In this document: positions 48,063-59,510 of the stretch, one piece after another
How positions within the stretch are numbered: position 1 is the first letter of the stretch
Layout of the letters: each line of letters begins with the position of its first letter
Assembly: GCA_007922225.1 (NCBI GenBank)
Contig: ML679961.1
Location: 70,102,890 to 70,166,889 of the forward strand
Reading direction: 5' to 3'
Length of the DNA: 64,000 nt
Source of the DNA: Emydura subglobosa
Lineage: Eukaryota; Chordata; Testudines; Chelidae
Notes under the pieces: model-generated
Database searches by the model: none
The model's input: only the letters and a program-made list of their open reading frames with translations
What the model was told of the DNA's origin: nothing
Program-made: the position numbers and the translations under genes

Positions 48063-49225
48063 CTGGTGGCTGCATGCACATAACTGAGGGCAAAATGTTT
48101 TCCACTAGCCATAAACACAAAAAAACCCAGAAGCATGTGGTAGACTAACTGAATGCAATGGATGAAACACTCAGTCTCATAAGGTGTTTTAGTAAGGTTT
48201 AATTCTTTAGACTGGCTAAACAAAGATTTATAGACTTTATAGGGCTTTATAGACTACTTGAAAGGAAACAGGGAGCTGGTACAAACAACTTCTTCAGAGG
48301 GAATCACATCACTGTCATTGGGATACATACACCAGGGGTCACCTTAGATACTTTTTTATATCATGCTTAAAATGTAAGACAAAACTTGCAGATAGCAGGT
48401 CTGAAAATCTAGTGTGGCTCATATTTGTAGCACTCCTGGCATAGGGATTTAAAGCTATAACCATACAGCTTGCTGGTGAAAGTTCATTTCCAGTGCAGAC
48501 ACTGTTGTGCTGGGAGTCATATATGTCTCAAAATCAGTAAGAAAAGCCCATACAATTAATGTCTCTCAGAGATTACAAGTAGAGAGACCGGCTCCAGCAA
48601 TATTCTAGATGCACAACAGCCTCTTGATTGGAATGGATGACGGCTGATATTAGGCTCTGGGACCTGATTTAAATCCATTTCCTGCTGCACTAAATACATT
48701 TTACATTGGTGTAGCACTTTTCTCCTGAAAGAACCCTCATGCACCATACCATGACGACACTGTAAAACGCTCAAATGCATTTTGGTGCTGTTGAACACGT
48801 GGAACTACTGAAATGCAGCCACTTTTAGGGTGGTGGCAGCAGCAAGCAAACAGTGTACAGCACATTGCAGCACAGTAGGTGAGAGTAAGTTTTGGGAAAG
48901 ACCCTGCTATAAAATCTTGTTCTTATGATAAGTCTTCCAGGCTCTATGATAACCATGCAGAGATGACAAGACCCAGTTTTCAGACATTTTTATTCAAAAG
49001 AACCCTCCTAAAGTGAGCCAAATAGAACTTTGTGTGTCTGCCTTAGAAGAGATGAAGGTTTCTGCCTGGACTGGAACCTAGCGTGCAGAGAAACACAGAT
49101 GGTTCAGATACTAGGCTCACACTTTAGGGCTTTAGGCCATTTCCTCCAACCAGTTTGATGATGAGAACTTTAATGTTTACTACTTACAAAGATCACTTAA
49201 ACCTCTCGGAGCTTATAAACAACTG
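48063..49225. other. unique non-coding stretch
   Basis: No gene recognised. The minus frame at 48,556-48,798 has no identifiable family and no clear splice sites. Confidence 0.4.
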
Positions 49226-50717
49226 ACTCATAGACTTTAAGGTCAGAAGGGACCAACATGATCATCCAATCTGACCTCCCACACAACGCAGGCTACAGAA
49301 CCCCACCCATCCACTCCTGTAATAGACCCCTGACCTCAAATCATGGTTTAAAGACTTTAAGGTACAGAGAATCCACCAGCAAGTGAGCCGTGCCCCATGC
49401 TACAGAGGAAGGTGAAAAACCCCAGAGCCTTTGCTAATCTGCCCTGGCGGAAAATTCCTTCCTGACCCCAAATATGGCGATCGGCTAAACCCTGAGCATG
49501 TGGGCAAGACTCACCAACCCAAGAAAGAATTCTCTGTAATAACTCAGAACCCACGCCATATAACATCCCTTCACAGGCCATTGGCATATCTACCACCAGT
49601 AGTCAAAAATCAGTCAATTGCCAAACTAGGCTGTCCCATCATACCATCCCCTCCATACATTTATCAAGCTCAGCTTTGACACCAGCTAGGATTTTTGCCC
49701 CCACTGTTCCCCTTGGAAGGCTATTCCAGAACTTCACTCCTCTGATGGCTGGAAACCTGCATCTAATTTCAAGTCTAAACTTCCTGATGGCCATTAGTTC
49801 TTGTGTCCACATTGGCGCTGAATTTAAATAATTCCTCTCCCTCCCTGGTATTTATCCCTCTGATGTATTTAGAAAGAGCAATCATATCTCCCCTCAACCT
49901 TCTTTTGGTTAGGCTAAACAAGCCAAGCTCTTTTAGTCTCCTCTCATAAGACAGGTTTTCCATTCCGCAGATCATCATAGTAGCCCTTCTCTGCACCTGT
50001 TCCAGTATGAATTCATCTCTCAAACATGGGAGATCAGAACTGCACACAGTAATTCAGATGAGGTCTCACCAGCTCCTTGTATAATGGTACTAACACCTCC
50101 CTATTTCTACTGGATATACCTCACCTGATGCATCCAAGGATCACATTAGCTTTTTTCACATTAGCTTTTTTCCACAGCCACATCACATTGCTGGCTCATA
50201 GTCATCCTGTGATCTACCAATACACACAGGTCCTTCTCCTCCTCTGTCATTTCCAACTGATGTGTCCCCAGCTTATAGTAGAAATTCTTGTTATTAGTCC
50301 CTAAATGCATGACCTTGCACTTTCCACTATTAAATTTCATCCTATTTCTATTACTGCAGTTTACAAGGTCATCCAGATCTTCCTGTATGATATCCTGATC
50401 CTTCTCTGTAATGGCAATACATCCCAACTTTATGTCATCCGCAAACTTTATTAACACATTCCCACTTTTTGCGCCAAGGTCTGTAATAAAAAGGTTAAAT
50501 AAGATTGGTCCACTAGTAACCTGCCTCCAGCCTGACAGTTCACCTTTCAATATGACCTGTTGTAGTCTCCCCTTTAACCAGTTCCTTCTCTGCCTTTCAA
50601 TTTTCATACTAATCCCCATCTTTTCCAATTTAACTAATAATTCCTCATGTGGAACTGTATCCAATGCCTTAGTGAAATATAGGTAAATTAGATCCACTGC
50701 ATTCCCTTTGTCTAAAA
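49226..50717 (-). mobile_element. CR1 LINE, 5'-truncated, about 1.5 kb, second subfamily
   Basis: Starts on the plus strand with TCATAGACTTTAAGGTCAGA AGGGACCA (the CR1 3' end) and runs through a 500-bp 3' untranslated region (TTCCTTCCTGACCCCAAATA) into the RT frame. It differs from the 34,093 copy in its 3' region, so it is another CR1 subfamily. A 15-bp CACATTAGCTTTTTT unit is doubled at about 50,142-50,171. Confidence 0.93.
49775..50697 (-). pseudogene. CR1 reverse transcriptase, palm to C-terminus, frameshifted
   Basis: The upstream open piece (50,161-50,697) has IYLYFTKALDTVPHEELL (motif A, reading FTKALD), SGPILFNLFITDL (motif B region, with the usual GVPQGS part missing), FADDIKLG (motif C) and KDQDIIQEDLDDL, FNSGKCKVMHLG. 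The second piece (49,775-50,047) has EQVQRRATMMICG, YERRLKELGLFSLTKRRLRGDM and TRTNGHQ, the conserved tail. A small deletion in motif B plus the frameshift between pieces make it inactive. Endonuclease and fingers are absent by truncation at about 50,717. Confidence 0.92.
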
Positions 50718-50746
50718 AAAAATCTTATCTTATCTTATCTTCTCAA
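50718..50746. repeat. (TCTTA)n microsatellite at the CR1 5' break
   Basis: An A9 run then AATCTTATCTTATCTTATCT at the junction between CR1 and flanking DNA. Confidence 0.8.
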
Positions 50747-51951
50747 AAAAGGACACAACTCATTCGCTGCCCCTAAGGCCCACTCAAATGCCCGTTTTCA
50801 GCTCTGTTTGCTGGCTCCTGTGCCACTGCAGCTGAAGTTTATAAACTTCCACAAGGGGGGGGAGGCGGGGGAGGAGCCAGTAATGACTGCAGCTTTGGAA
50901 CCAAACAGGACCCACCAGTACTAGGGTTAAAACAAGCTATATCTAAATTTACAGCTTTATATTCCCAAAGTGATTTACAGTTTAACATGCTACAGCAGAT
51001 AGCCCCGCAGTAGGGCAGGTCACCAGGTGAGGAGAGCAAAGCCTTTAAAACCAACTTGCTTCACTCCAGCATTTGCCAACCTTCACTGGTATGAGCTATC
51101 AACTCCTTTCATCTGCTGTCTACAGTGAAGCATTTAGCACAACACCAGGGGAGAAGCATTCCATGCAATGCAAGTTACCATCATCAACCCTTTGCTAAAG
51201 GCCCTTTCTTATTAAATAGGATATCGACCAGATCAAAGAGTAAGGAGATGAAAAAAGGTGTCATGAAGTCAAAAGGTAAAAGGCCACTAGGCCTACTAGC
51301 ACTGATCCCCTAAAATTGAGGGGGGTAATAAAACCACCTCAGTGATATTACAGAGGAGTTTGTAGGATTAAATACTTTACCTCATCCACAGCCAAGGAAG
51401 CGAGCAAGGTATCTAAAACTTCTGACACACCACAGATTTCATGCACCAGAACCCATAAGAAGATTTTCTCCTAAGCAGCCCCAGCAAGAAACAAGACTGG
51501 ACAGATAAGATTATTTGGCAACTGCTGCATTATTAAGCCTGCAGTGCCCTCCTGTGTCTACACAAGGAATTCTCAACAAAACACACTTTAAATTGGTGCC
51601 TGGAGAGAACATTTTGCTCTCTGTCTTTTGGCAGGTTTAATTTTGCAAAAGTAATAAACTTTGATATCATACTATGGGTCTAACTTATGTCCAGTCCTTT
51701 GCTATCCTCAGCAAGACACCATTACATCATTCTCCATTTGAACTCAAGAACAAAAGGTGTGTTGATGTAGTCAGTAGTAGTTTCATCTTTCATCATAAGC
51801 TAAAATATGGAGTCACCTAGCACACCTGGATTCAGAGCAGATGGCACTAATAAAATAGAAAGTAACATTATCATTATCAAAAAATACAACAAATATTAAC
51901 AGCACATACTGAAACTTGGTTAAGGATAAAAAACCCTTGCCGGTTTTTAAC
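50747..51951. other. unique non-coding stretch
   Basis: G-rich patch at 50,855-50,876 (GGGGGGGGAGGCGGGGGAGG). No gene recognised. Confidence 0.45.
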
Positions 51952-52205
51952 CTAGGCCTGGTCTACACCACACACTTACATTGATATAGCTACCTCTCTT
52001 AGAGGTGTAAAAAAGTCCACACCCACTATACCAATATAGCAATGCCACTATCCCATCCTAATCCCAGGTGTAGACAGCGCTAGGTAAATGGAAGAATTAT
52101 TTTGTTGACCTAACTACCGCCTCCTGGGGAGATGGATTATTTATAGCAACAGGAGAAGCCTTGCCCTCAGAATATGTAGTGTTTTAAGTGTAAACATACC
52201 CCTAG
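51952..52205. mobile_element. MITE-like element with CTAGG...CCTAG ends
   Basis: Left end CTAGGCCTGGTCTACAC and complement of the right end CTAGGGGTATGTTTACAC are inverted repeats (13 of about 17). The interior has TTGATATAGCTACCTCTC and no coding. Same end type as 11,735 and 61,337. Confidence 0.75.
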
Positions 52206-52626
52206 TCAGTTACCTTAGCTGAGGTATCTACAATTTCTTCCTCACATGATTATTTGCAACTATAGGAATGTTTTAATATCTCAAATGACAGAGGGACATC
52301 AGAAAGCACAACATCGCTATATTACTAATCACACTTATGTAAGTTTATCCAAGAAAAAAGTAGTTTTGATGTCACCATTTGAAATTAAGCTTTTCCCTAC
52401 TCATGATGTACTTGTTAAATTAATGATCCTCATATGCATGAGAAAAGGTGCTGTGTGACTGGACAGCTCTGCTCTAATAACTTAGGGTACTGGAAAGACA
52501 AGAGAATAATACAAGTGAGTTAAAGTCCTGCATTTGCAGAGGAGTGTGCTACAGTATTATTCGGAAACACAATGCAACCCCTGTAGGACCAGCTTTTGAT
52601 TTTACTGCATCTTTATATAGATATAG

Positions 52627-52665
<39 letters not shown>

Positions 52666-54375
52666 AAAAAAAACAAAAAACACACAGTACTTCTAATTCC
52701 CTTCTCTCCCGGATGAGACTAAATGCACTTTGCAGACTGGAAACTGAAGTCACTATGATGCAACTTGGTGAAATACTGGATTGAGCCAGAAGAGCAGAGA
52801 CTCTGAAGAGCTTGCCGTCCCTTGTGCTCTCATTACAAGAAGGCAAGCAGACACTGTCTCCAATATCATAGATGCCAGGAAACAAGAGTGCAGCACAGTT
52901 ACAACATGATTTACTGTATGTTTTGCAAAGCATTTGATTTAATTGGGAAAATGTTATCAAGAGGAATAGGCTGTAATAAAAGAGAGACTGAAAGAAGATG
53001 GTGCTTAATTGCATCTTCTATTAAAAGAACTTCAAAGCTCTATTCTTATTGTATGCCATTTTTGTAATGGCTCTTGTAGTTAAGCTATTTTGCCCTTACC
53101 CAGAATCTTTGTAATAATCATAGCTGGTATATGTTGTTGTTAGGACCACAGCAAGTGAACTAGAAGAGACCCCTCCCTGTTGCTTAACTCTACCAACATA
53201 TAGTGCCACCGTAACCCCAGCACAATCCCATGGCTTATTTTATGGCAGTTTTTCTCTCTCTCCTTTGCACCCCAGAGGACAGTGCAGCAGAAGGTAGCTA
53301 CTCAGCATCCTGGGGATCCATCCCCCTCATTTTGTTACCCTTTACAAATCAAAGATAGGCATGGAGTTCAGTATTTAAGATAAGGGACACATCTACTGCC
53401 CTGATAGTTTACTGCATTGCCCACATCATCCCAAATACATTTCTGTCCTAGTATCAGCAATAGTGGGAAGAGCTGGAGAATATGTGCTTATCCTAGACTG
53501 CTCAGCAGTGCACTCAAGATGAAATATCGCTGCCAGCAACATGTTTTCCATCACTCTTCAACCTGGCTGGATGACAGGTAAAGGCAAAAGGCTTCTCTTG
53601 ACGGTTCCTTGACCAAACATTCAACCACGACTATATTCGGTTACATTTATCACAAGCCTTATATTAATCACCTCAGGAGCATGAAGCCACTGGTCAAAGG
53701 CCAGATATGGTGAAAGCTACTAAATGTATTCCTTGTACAGTAAACTTGACATGAAAAGAGGATATCCTATGTTTCACCATTTCAGGATTACTCAGTCTTT
53801 AAATTCACTTTAATCCTGGCTCAGGGAAGTAACTGAGATCCTTATCCCCATGATGTGTGGTGGTTGTGTGTTGGCTTCACTGTCATTACAGAAGGAAATG
53901 AGACCATTCAAATTCCCTTATTGAGGCTCAAAACACTGTCCCAAAGACTAAAAGGCCAGACAGCCCTCTATTAACCCACCAATAATTCTAAAGCTCCAGA
54001 GAGCTTGTAGATTCAGCTTGTAGAATTTGAACAAAAAACACGCATTCGGATATCTTTGGTGGTGACCATTCAGGTATCACACCCTTAACAAGAAATCACT
54101 GACTGCATTTCTATTTCACAGAAACACCACCACAGCTGATGGTTTGATGGCAACCTCGCAGCCGGCAACACCACAGGATCCCCACTGGTTTCCATAGAGA
54201 AGTAATATTCTGGCCAAGCGAGCAGCAAGCCTCATGTATTATTTAGTTAAAAATCTGTTTAGTCATCATCTTAAACACAGAATGATAACTCTCACTCCTT
54301 CCATCTGTTCTCAGTACCCTGGAAGTTTAAGACAGCAGTAGCAGGAGGACCTGGAGAAGTCAGTGTTACACCTAC
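52206..54375. other. non-coding stretch with compound microsatellite
   Basis: Includes the repeat at 52,612-52,680. The long minus-strand frame at 52,613-53,014 runs into that microsatellite and is spurious. No other signal. Confidence 0.45.
52612..52680. repeat. compound (AT)n(AG)n(A)n microsatellite
   Basis: TATAGATATAG leads into (AT)n, (AG)n and an A run with AACAAAAAA. Confidence 0.9.
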
Positions 54376-54455
54376 CTCCATATTACAATCTACTAGTAAA
54401 GAACCACTAGAAGATGCAAAGCAGCAGAACAAGTACTCAGCACTCAGTGAGGAAG
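54376..54455 (-). CDS. candidate exon (80 nt), weak
   Basis: On the minus strand a pyrimidine-rich stretch (TCTGTTGCCTCTCGCACAG, then CATTCTGCTGTAG) precedes an open 80-nt segment ending ATGGAG before the donor GTAGGTGTAAC. After two bases the frame reads SSLSAEYLFCCFASSSGSLL then VDCNME. If the acceptor is the TGTAG, the exon starts in phase 1, which is what the 56.0-kb candidate leaves. An alternative acceptor 13 nt upstream gives 93 nt in phase 0. The frame stays open past the donor to 54,292, so splice sites alone define it. No protein family is recognised; it may be chance. Confidence 0.22.
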
Positions 54456-55226
54456 CTACAGCAGAATGCTGTGCGAGAGGCAACAGAGCTATTCTACCCA
54501 ATACACATCCCATTGAGACAGTGACTGCCACTGTCTTGCCTACGCACAGGCTGGGCTCTTCCCTTTAAGAAAAGTAATTAAAAGTACAAAATAAAAGGGT
54601 TTATGTTCCCAATGACAATTGACAGGCTAGAGACCCCCATTTTAATAGTAAGTTGTTAATAAGAGGCTCAGTGCTTTCTGAATTGTTTAAGCCTCCCAAA
54701 GATTATGAATAATTGTATTTTTAAAAAGTCACTGAATTGGAGACAAGAAAAAGCTCGAGATGAATCATGCATGCTACAGTGTTCGCAGCTTCTACTGAAA
54801 AGAAAAGCATCACCTATTTTGCTCAGCACAGAATTGGGAACATTCACACAGCGAGAAGAGATTTGTTCCCTGTATAATCTGGGCCACATAATTGGAAATG
54901 AGGTTTTTAATTAAAATTGGCATTTCTGATCCTCCTGCTGACTGAAGGCCTCTTCCTCAGACTGCTAAACCAGTTTCCAAGAGATGGCAAAAAGAAAAAG
55001 AACCTGGCAAACCTATAAAACCTGGATTTGTTTAGTCTGCACTGGGGACGATTCATATTACAGGGTACTGCAGACAGGTAAGGAGAGGGAGCAGATGACC
55101 TACTAAAGCAGGCTTTCCCCATGATTACAGTAAATCACAAACAAGACAGGACAAAAACTAGCTTTCCTCAGTCAACAATCAGGATGCTCAGACAGGACAA
55201 TTTTAAATCAGAAACCTTACTGTCAG

Positions 55227-55610
55227 TGGGTGTGTCCACCCTGGAGCTGAAAGTTGTAATTTCCACATTGAGTATGCCCATGCTAGCTCTGACTGAGTTA
55301 GTGCACTAAAAATAGAAGTGTACCTGCAATAACGCAAGCAGCGGTTGGGCCTGGCCACCCTGAATATGTACCTAGACTTTCAGACAGGATTGAACTCATA
55401 GCCTAGTGGTGCAAGTGACAGGAGAGGCTAACTGCCCAAATACAATCCTGTCGGAACCTCAGGTACATGCTCAGGGCAGCCAGTCCCTCCTGCTGCTTGT
55501 GCTGCTATGGCTTCACTTCTCTGATTGAGCTAGTGTGCTAAAAATAGCAGTGCGTGTATGTCTACTTGAGCTGGAAATGACACCTTTCAGCTCCACTGCA
55601 GACATACCCA
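55227..55610. mobile_element. fold-back transposon with arms of about 165 bp
   Basis: The two arms (55,227-55,392 and 55,443-55,610) are inverted repeats almost throughout. Outer parts: TGGGTGTGTCCACCCTGGAG against TGGGTATGTCTGCAGTGGAG; inner parts: CCCTGAATATGTACCT against CCCTGAGCATGTACCT, and GACAGGATTG against CAATCCTGTC at 55,383-55,392 and 55,443-55,452. The 50-bp loop is at 55,393-55,442. A 34-bp segment in each arm (55,287-55,320 and 55,519-55,552) runs in the same direction instead of inverted. The ends suggest a hAT-like MITE; no clear TSD found. Confidence 0.85.
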
Positions 55611-55975
55611 AAGAGTCCAGTTTTATGTGAAGAACAGTACATGCCCTTCAACATGTGCAGCTTTCTTTGGCATAAACTAGGCTCGGGTGCTGGCTAGGAC
55701 TCCTGCTGAGAGGTCAAACTCAGCTTTCAGCCTTAGCAAAAGTTCTCCCCACCCTAAACCCTTTGAGAAAGAAAGGTCCTGTGTCAGGAAAGCTGTACTG
55801 GCTAATGAGGAACAGTCTCCCAATGGGTTACAAGGAGTTCATACCATCTTGGGGTTGCCAATTTTGGTTGGATGTATTCCTAGAGGTTTCATCACATGAC
55901 AATCTTTAATTCCTGGAGACTCCAGGACAATCCCGTAGTGTTGGCAACCTTATAAAGTGACTGCTAGTACTTTAC

Positions 55976-56066
55976 CTTCAGGAGGCTCCTCCCGCAGATG
56001 AGGGGGCAGTTCTTCACTGGCTGTCTCAGCTTCATCTTCCACCATCTGTGTTTCCGAGCTGGGTCC
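55976..56066 (-). CDS. candidate host-gene exon, 91 nt, acidic peptide
   Basis: Read on the minus strand: an intron end with pyrimidine-rich TGCTGTTCTTTTCCATAG, a 91-nt segment GGACCCAGC...CCTGAAG, and the donor GTAAAG. From its first base the exon is open for 30 codons with one base left over, reading GPSSETQMVEDEAETASEEL followed by PPHLREEPPE. The strong Glu/Ser/Pro bias without low-complexity DNA, the codon choice and both splice signals look like a real internal exon of an acidic, disordered protein segment. No transposon family matches. A second frame is also open (DPARKHRWWK...) but less protein-like; the third has a stop. I cannot name the gene. Phase 0 in, phase 1 out. Confidence 0.55.
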
Positions 56067-56114
56067 CTATGGAAAAGAACAGCAAGGAGGACTTAATTTA
56101 AGAAGAACCGCCAC

Positions 56115-56540
56115 AAGAATGATTAAGGATTGGAAAAAGGCTCAAGGGGCTCGATCTATTTACCTTAACAAAGAGAAGGATAAGAAGCGACTTGATCACA
56201 GTCTAAACGACTGCATGGGGAGAAGAAACTTGATAAAGAGCTCTTTAGTCTAACAGACAAACGTATAATAAGAACGAACCACTGGAAGTTGAAGCAAGAC
56301 AATTTAGATGAGAAAGAAGGAGCAGTTTTTTAACCGGGAGGTTAATCAGCCATTGGGGTAATTTACCAAGAGCTGTGGTGGAGTCTCCATCACTGGAAAT
56401 TTTTAAATCAAGAGTGGATGTTTTTTCTAAATGATATGCTCTAAATTCAAATGGAAATGATTTAAGCCATATGGCCTTCTATACAGGAGGTCAGACTAGA
56501 TTATCACAATGGTCCCTTCAAGTTTTATAATCTATGAATG
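56115..56540 (+). mobile_element. CR1 LINE, 3' fragment, about 425 bp
   Basis: GGGGCTCGATCTATTTACCT, TAACAAAGAGAAGGATAAGA, GACTTGATCACAGTC, CACTGGAAGTTGAAGCAAGA, GTGGTGGAGTCTCCATCACT and TTATAATCTATGAATG follow the CR1 C-terminal and 3' region in plus orientation, same subfamily as 17,905. It lies 50 bp from the candidate exon, inside the presumed upstream intron. Confidence 0.9.
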
Positions 56541-57796
56541 AAAAAGGCATAAAAGAGGCAAGGAGCATGAAGTATTTTCAAGGCAAGGCTGAGTGAGCTA
56601 ATTTAAAGTCTAGTAGCCCAGTGGGCTATCAAAAGCTGATTTTGATTGCCCACCACTAGCTATACGTGTACATAGTATACAAAACTGATTCTCAAGCAGA
56701 ATAGCACCTTACCAGGTTCCTTTCCATAGCCCTCAGTTCAATGAAAGTGGCTCGGGGGCCTTTCTAACCCCTATGATTGATCTGCTCATAACCTCACATC
56801 TGTATGCTCCAGGCTACCAGATTGATCACGGACCCTAGTGGCAGTCACTTATAGTTAAGGTTGCAAAAAACAGTTTCCATAACACTCACTTTTCACACAT
56901 ACAACTTCAAAAACAACCAACCAACAACACACTTTTGGATGTGATATTTCCATGTCTTATGTATGCCTAAAAGCTTTTTTGGTTGAAGGTCGAAGAAAAA
57001 AAACAAACAAACAAAAAAGCCCCTTCATCCTTTTTTATTTTATAAGAGAATGAACAAAACACAGACTTCCCTTTAAAAAAATTCTAACTACATGATTTTT
57101 CTCTTATATTTTGAACAATATTACCGTAAAAACCAAGTGAAATCTGAAGCTTAGTGTGGACAAGAGTCTCATTAGGAAACTGGGCTTTTGTTCGCTTTGA
57201 AAACAACTGGGTTTGATTTAAACAGAGATTTGATTATTTGAAAATTATGTACTGAACATTTGCAACTGGAAATTTACAGTGGCTCACTTAAACATAGGTG
57301 TGCTGCTAACAGGCATAGCAAGTTATGACCAACGAACTTACAAGCTATGGCAGTGGATTTTTTTTTAAACTAGAAAATTAAATTAACACTAGAAAGTGTT
57401 AATATCCAATGCTAATACTGTGTTGTATGATCTTTTGCTTCTTCAAGCTTACTGATTTTAAGGCTAACCCCGCAGTGTTGCACATCCTGTATGCTGCCAT
57501 ACACAATTTACCACAGACTGCAATATGCACTATTTTCTATTCCCATTCTTTTCGTTGAACAGGTAGCTTTAAACACTCAACTATTTAGCCACCGATTTAA
57601 CAAGACAGACAGAAAAAGAAAATTGCATCTTACTACATCACAAAGGGTCTGTTATTAAAACAGGCAAGATATGCTACTCTGCTACATTAACACTATGTTT
57701 GCAACCCCGACTTCTGTCTTTTGTGACTAGTGCAATTTTTTTTTGCAGTATTGATGTTGAGTTAATACATTCCCCGGCCAAATTTACTGTAATTAG
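56541..57796. other. unique AT-rich non-coding stretch
   Basis: (AAAC)n-like sequence at 56,996-57,018. No gene recognised. Confidence 0.45.
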
Positions 57797-58030
57797 TAAC
57801 AGCATTTACATAGCACCTTACATCTTCAAGTAAAAGCATTGTATAAACATTAAATAATCACACCTCACAAGAACCACATCAGGGAGAGAGGTAAAGTTTT
57901 ATTTACCCCCAGATTACATTAGGGTGAAACTGAGCCAGAGAAGTTAAATAACTTGCACCAGGCTGTCACAGCCATGATTAATACTCAGGAGTTCTTGGCT
58001 GTTAGGCTCATGCTTTGATCGTCTCTTTTG
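57797..58030 (-). mobile_element. tRNA-derived/MIR-like SINE, old
   Basis: Plus-strand reading ACAGCATTTACATAGCACCT, TAAATAATCACACCTCACAA, GTGAAACTGAGCCAGAGAAG, TTAAATAACTTGCACCAGGC and GGCTGTTAGGCTCATGC is the complement of the SINE seen at 6,059 and 22,607. Confidence 0.72.
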
Positions 58031-59360
58031 TTCACTTCAGGGATCTGGGCTAGATTTTGAGAAAGGATTAGAAATTCTGGACTCTGGCTGTAGCTTGAGT
58101 GTCCAATATTTAATAGGTGGCTTTGGAAGACCCACATGTTATATTAACCTCCTGCCATCTTTAAATATTTTGCTTCAAATCTATCAATTTTTTGCCCACT
58201 AATGCCTTAAGGAGAGGACTGGACCACACACCACTATTGGCAAAACTGAAAAATGATTTGTTTATATGAGACCGCACCTATCTGGCACGCTAGATGCAAG
58301 TGCAGACAATTTACAAAGATAAGGACAGGAATCTAGAGGGACCAACATTTATATTATGACCCTCCCAAAATAGCAAAACTAAATGTTCTCCTGGCATCAC
58401 CTCTGCATCCAGTCTCCATGAGAATGCCTGGGATAAACAGATGAGCTTTTAAAATGTGCTCTGAAAGTTAAGTTTCCACCAGCTCCTGATTACCCAAGTC
58501 CGCGGAGCTCCAGCAACAGAGCCACCCTTAATACTCCTTCCTCTTCTTTGTTCCCAGGAATTTTTGTGCTGTATTGTATGCTACCCCTTAGGTTGTAACA
58601 ACCTACACCAGCCTGTTCACCAAGCTACCTCTCTTGCCTCAGTCAGATACCTCCCAAAATGTAATAGCATCTACAAAAACAGTGGAAAGGTTAAAAAAAA
58701 AAAAGCTAACAATAATGGAAGGGAAGTGAAGAAAGGGTCTCTAAAATAGCCAGACCCCCAATCACATAGAACTTCGCAACTTAAGGCAAACAATTGGAAC
58801 AGCATCCAGAAGGGAAATGCAAGCCATGTGCAGGACTATAAAATTAATATGCCTAATTATATAGCCATAAAAGGCATTAAGATATAGCTGTAATAAATAC
58901 TGTATTTTCTTAACCTGTAGATGTATTTTCTTAATGGGTTTAATTCCCTGTGAATCAAAGGTATTTTCATGAAAATATCTTCATAGATTAGCCAGTACTG
59001 TTGGGGGTGAAATTAGGGCAGCTTTATATTTTAATTGGTCCAGGAGAGATCTTATCACATAATTGGCATCAGCTAATTTGCCAATGACAGTTTGGAAGTC
59101 CTAAGGATTTTCTTAAGCATCTGATATCTTCAGTTCAAAAGTGTGCATATTCTACAATGTAAAGAACAATCTAGTATTAGTTATTTAGTGCCTGATGACC
59201 CATTTTTGAGTTACAAAACCAAAGCAGCAAATCTGACAACACACCACATTCTAAGTGAACCTTTCCATAAATCCCTCATGTCTTAAACAACCTTAGTGAA
59301 TTAGGAAATCACAGTTCAACAGCTGAAAAATATGCTTAATATAAAAAAGATTAAACCTAC
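58031..59360. other. unique non-coding stretch
   Basis: No gene or repeat recognised. If the flanking exon candidates belong to one gene, a further exon is needed between 56,067 and 59,360 to restore phase; I could not find it. Confidence 0.4.
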
Positions 59361-59510
59361 TTGCCAAAAACACGGAGACTTTACAAAGGAGCTCCAACAC
59401 AATCTGCCTCTCTTGGTCAGACAACATGAATGAAAAATCACTATGCTCAAATTGGTTGTAACAGACACACAACAGTGTCCAAGCCAGAGATTCTTCACTG
59501 CTTCTCACCT
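59361..59510 (-). CDS. candidate host-gene exon, about 150 nt
   Basis: On the minus strand an open segment begins after GACAAAAG and reads VRSSEESLAWTLLCVCYNQF, then EHSDFSFMLSDQERQIVLEL and LCKVSVFLA, and ends at a GTAGGT donor (or 22 bases earlier at GTAAAG). The alternating hydrophobic and charged pattern is like two helices of an ARM/HEAT-type repeat protein, and it matches no transposon I know. The acceptor is uncertain: the pyrimidine stretch (GCACTTTCTCTGTACTTATG) is followed by two possible AG sites, so the 5' end could lie at 59,510-59,520. Both donors leave one base, so it does not join directly to the 56.0-kb candidate. Gene unknown. Confidence 0.35.

Noticed and set aside
52613..53014. 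133-codon minus-strand frame
   Set aside because: Its end is translated (AG)n/(AT)n microsatellite and the rest has no family resemblance or splice sites.
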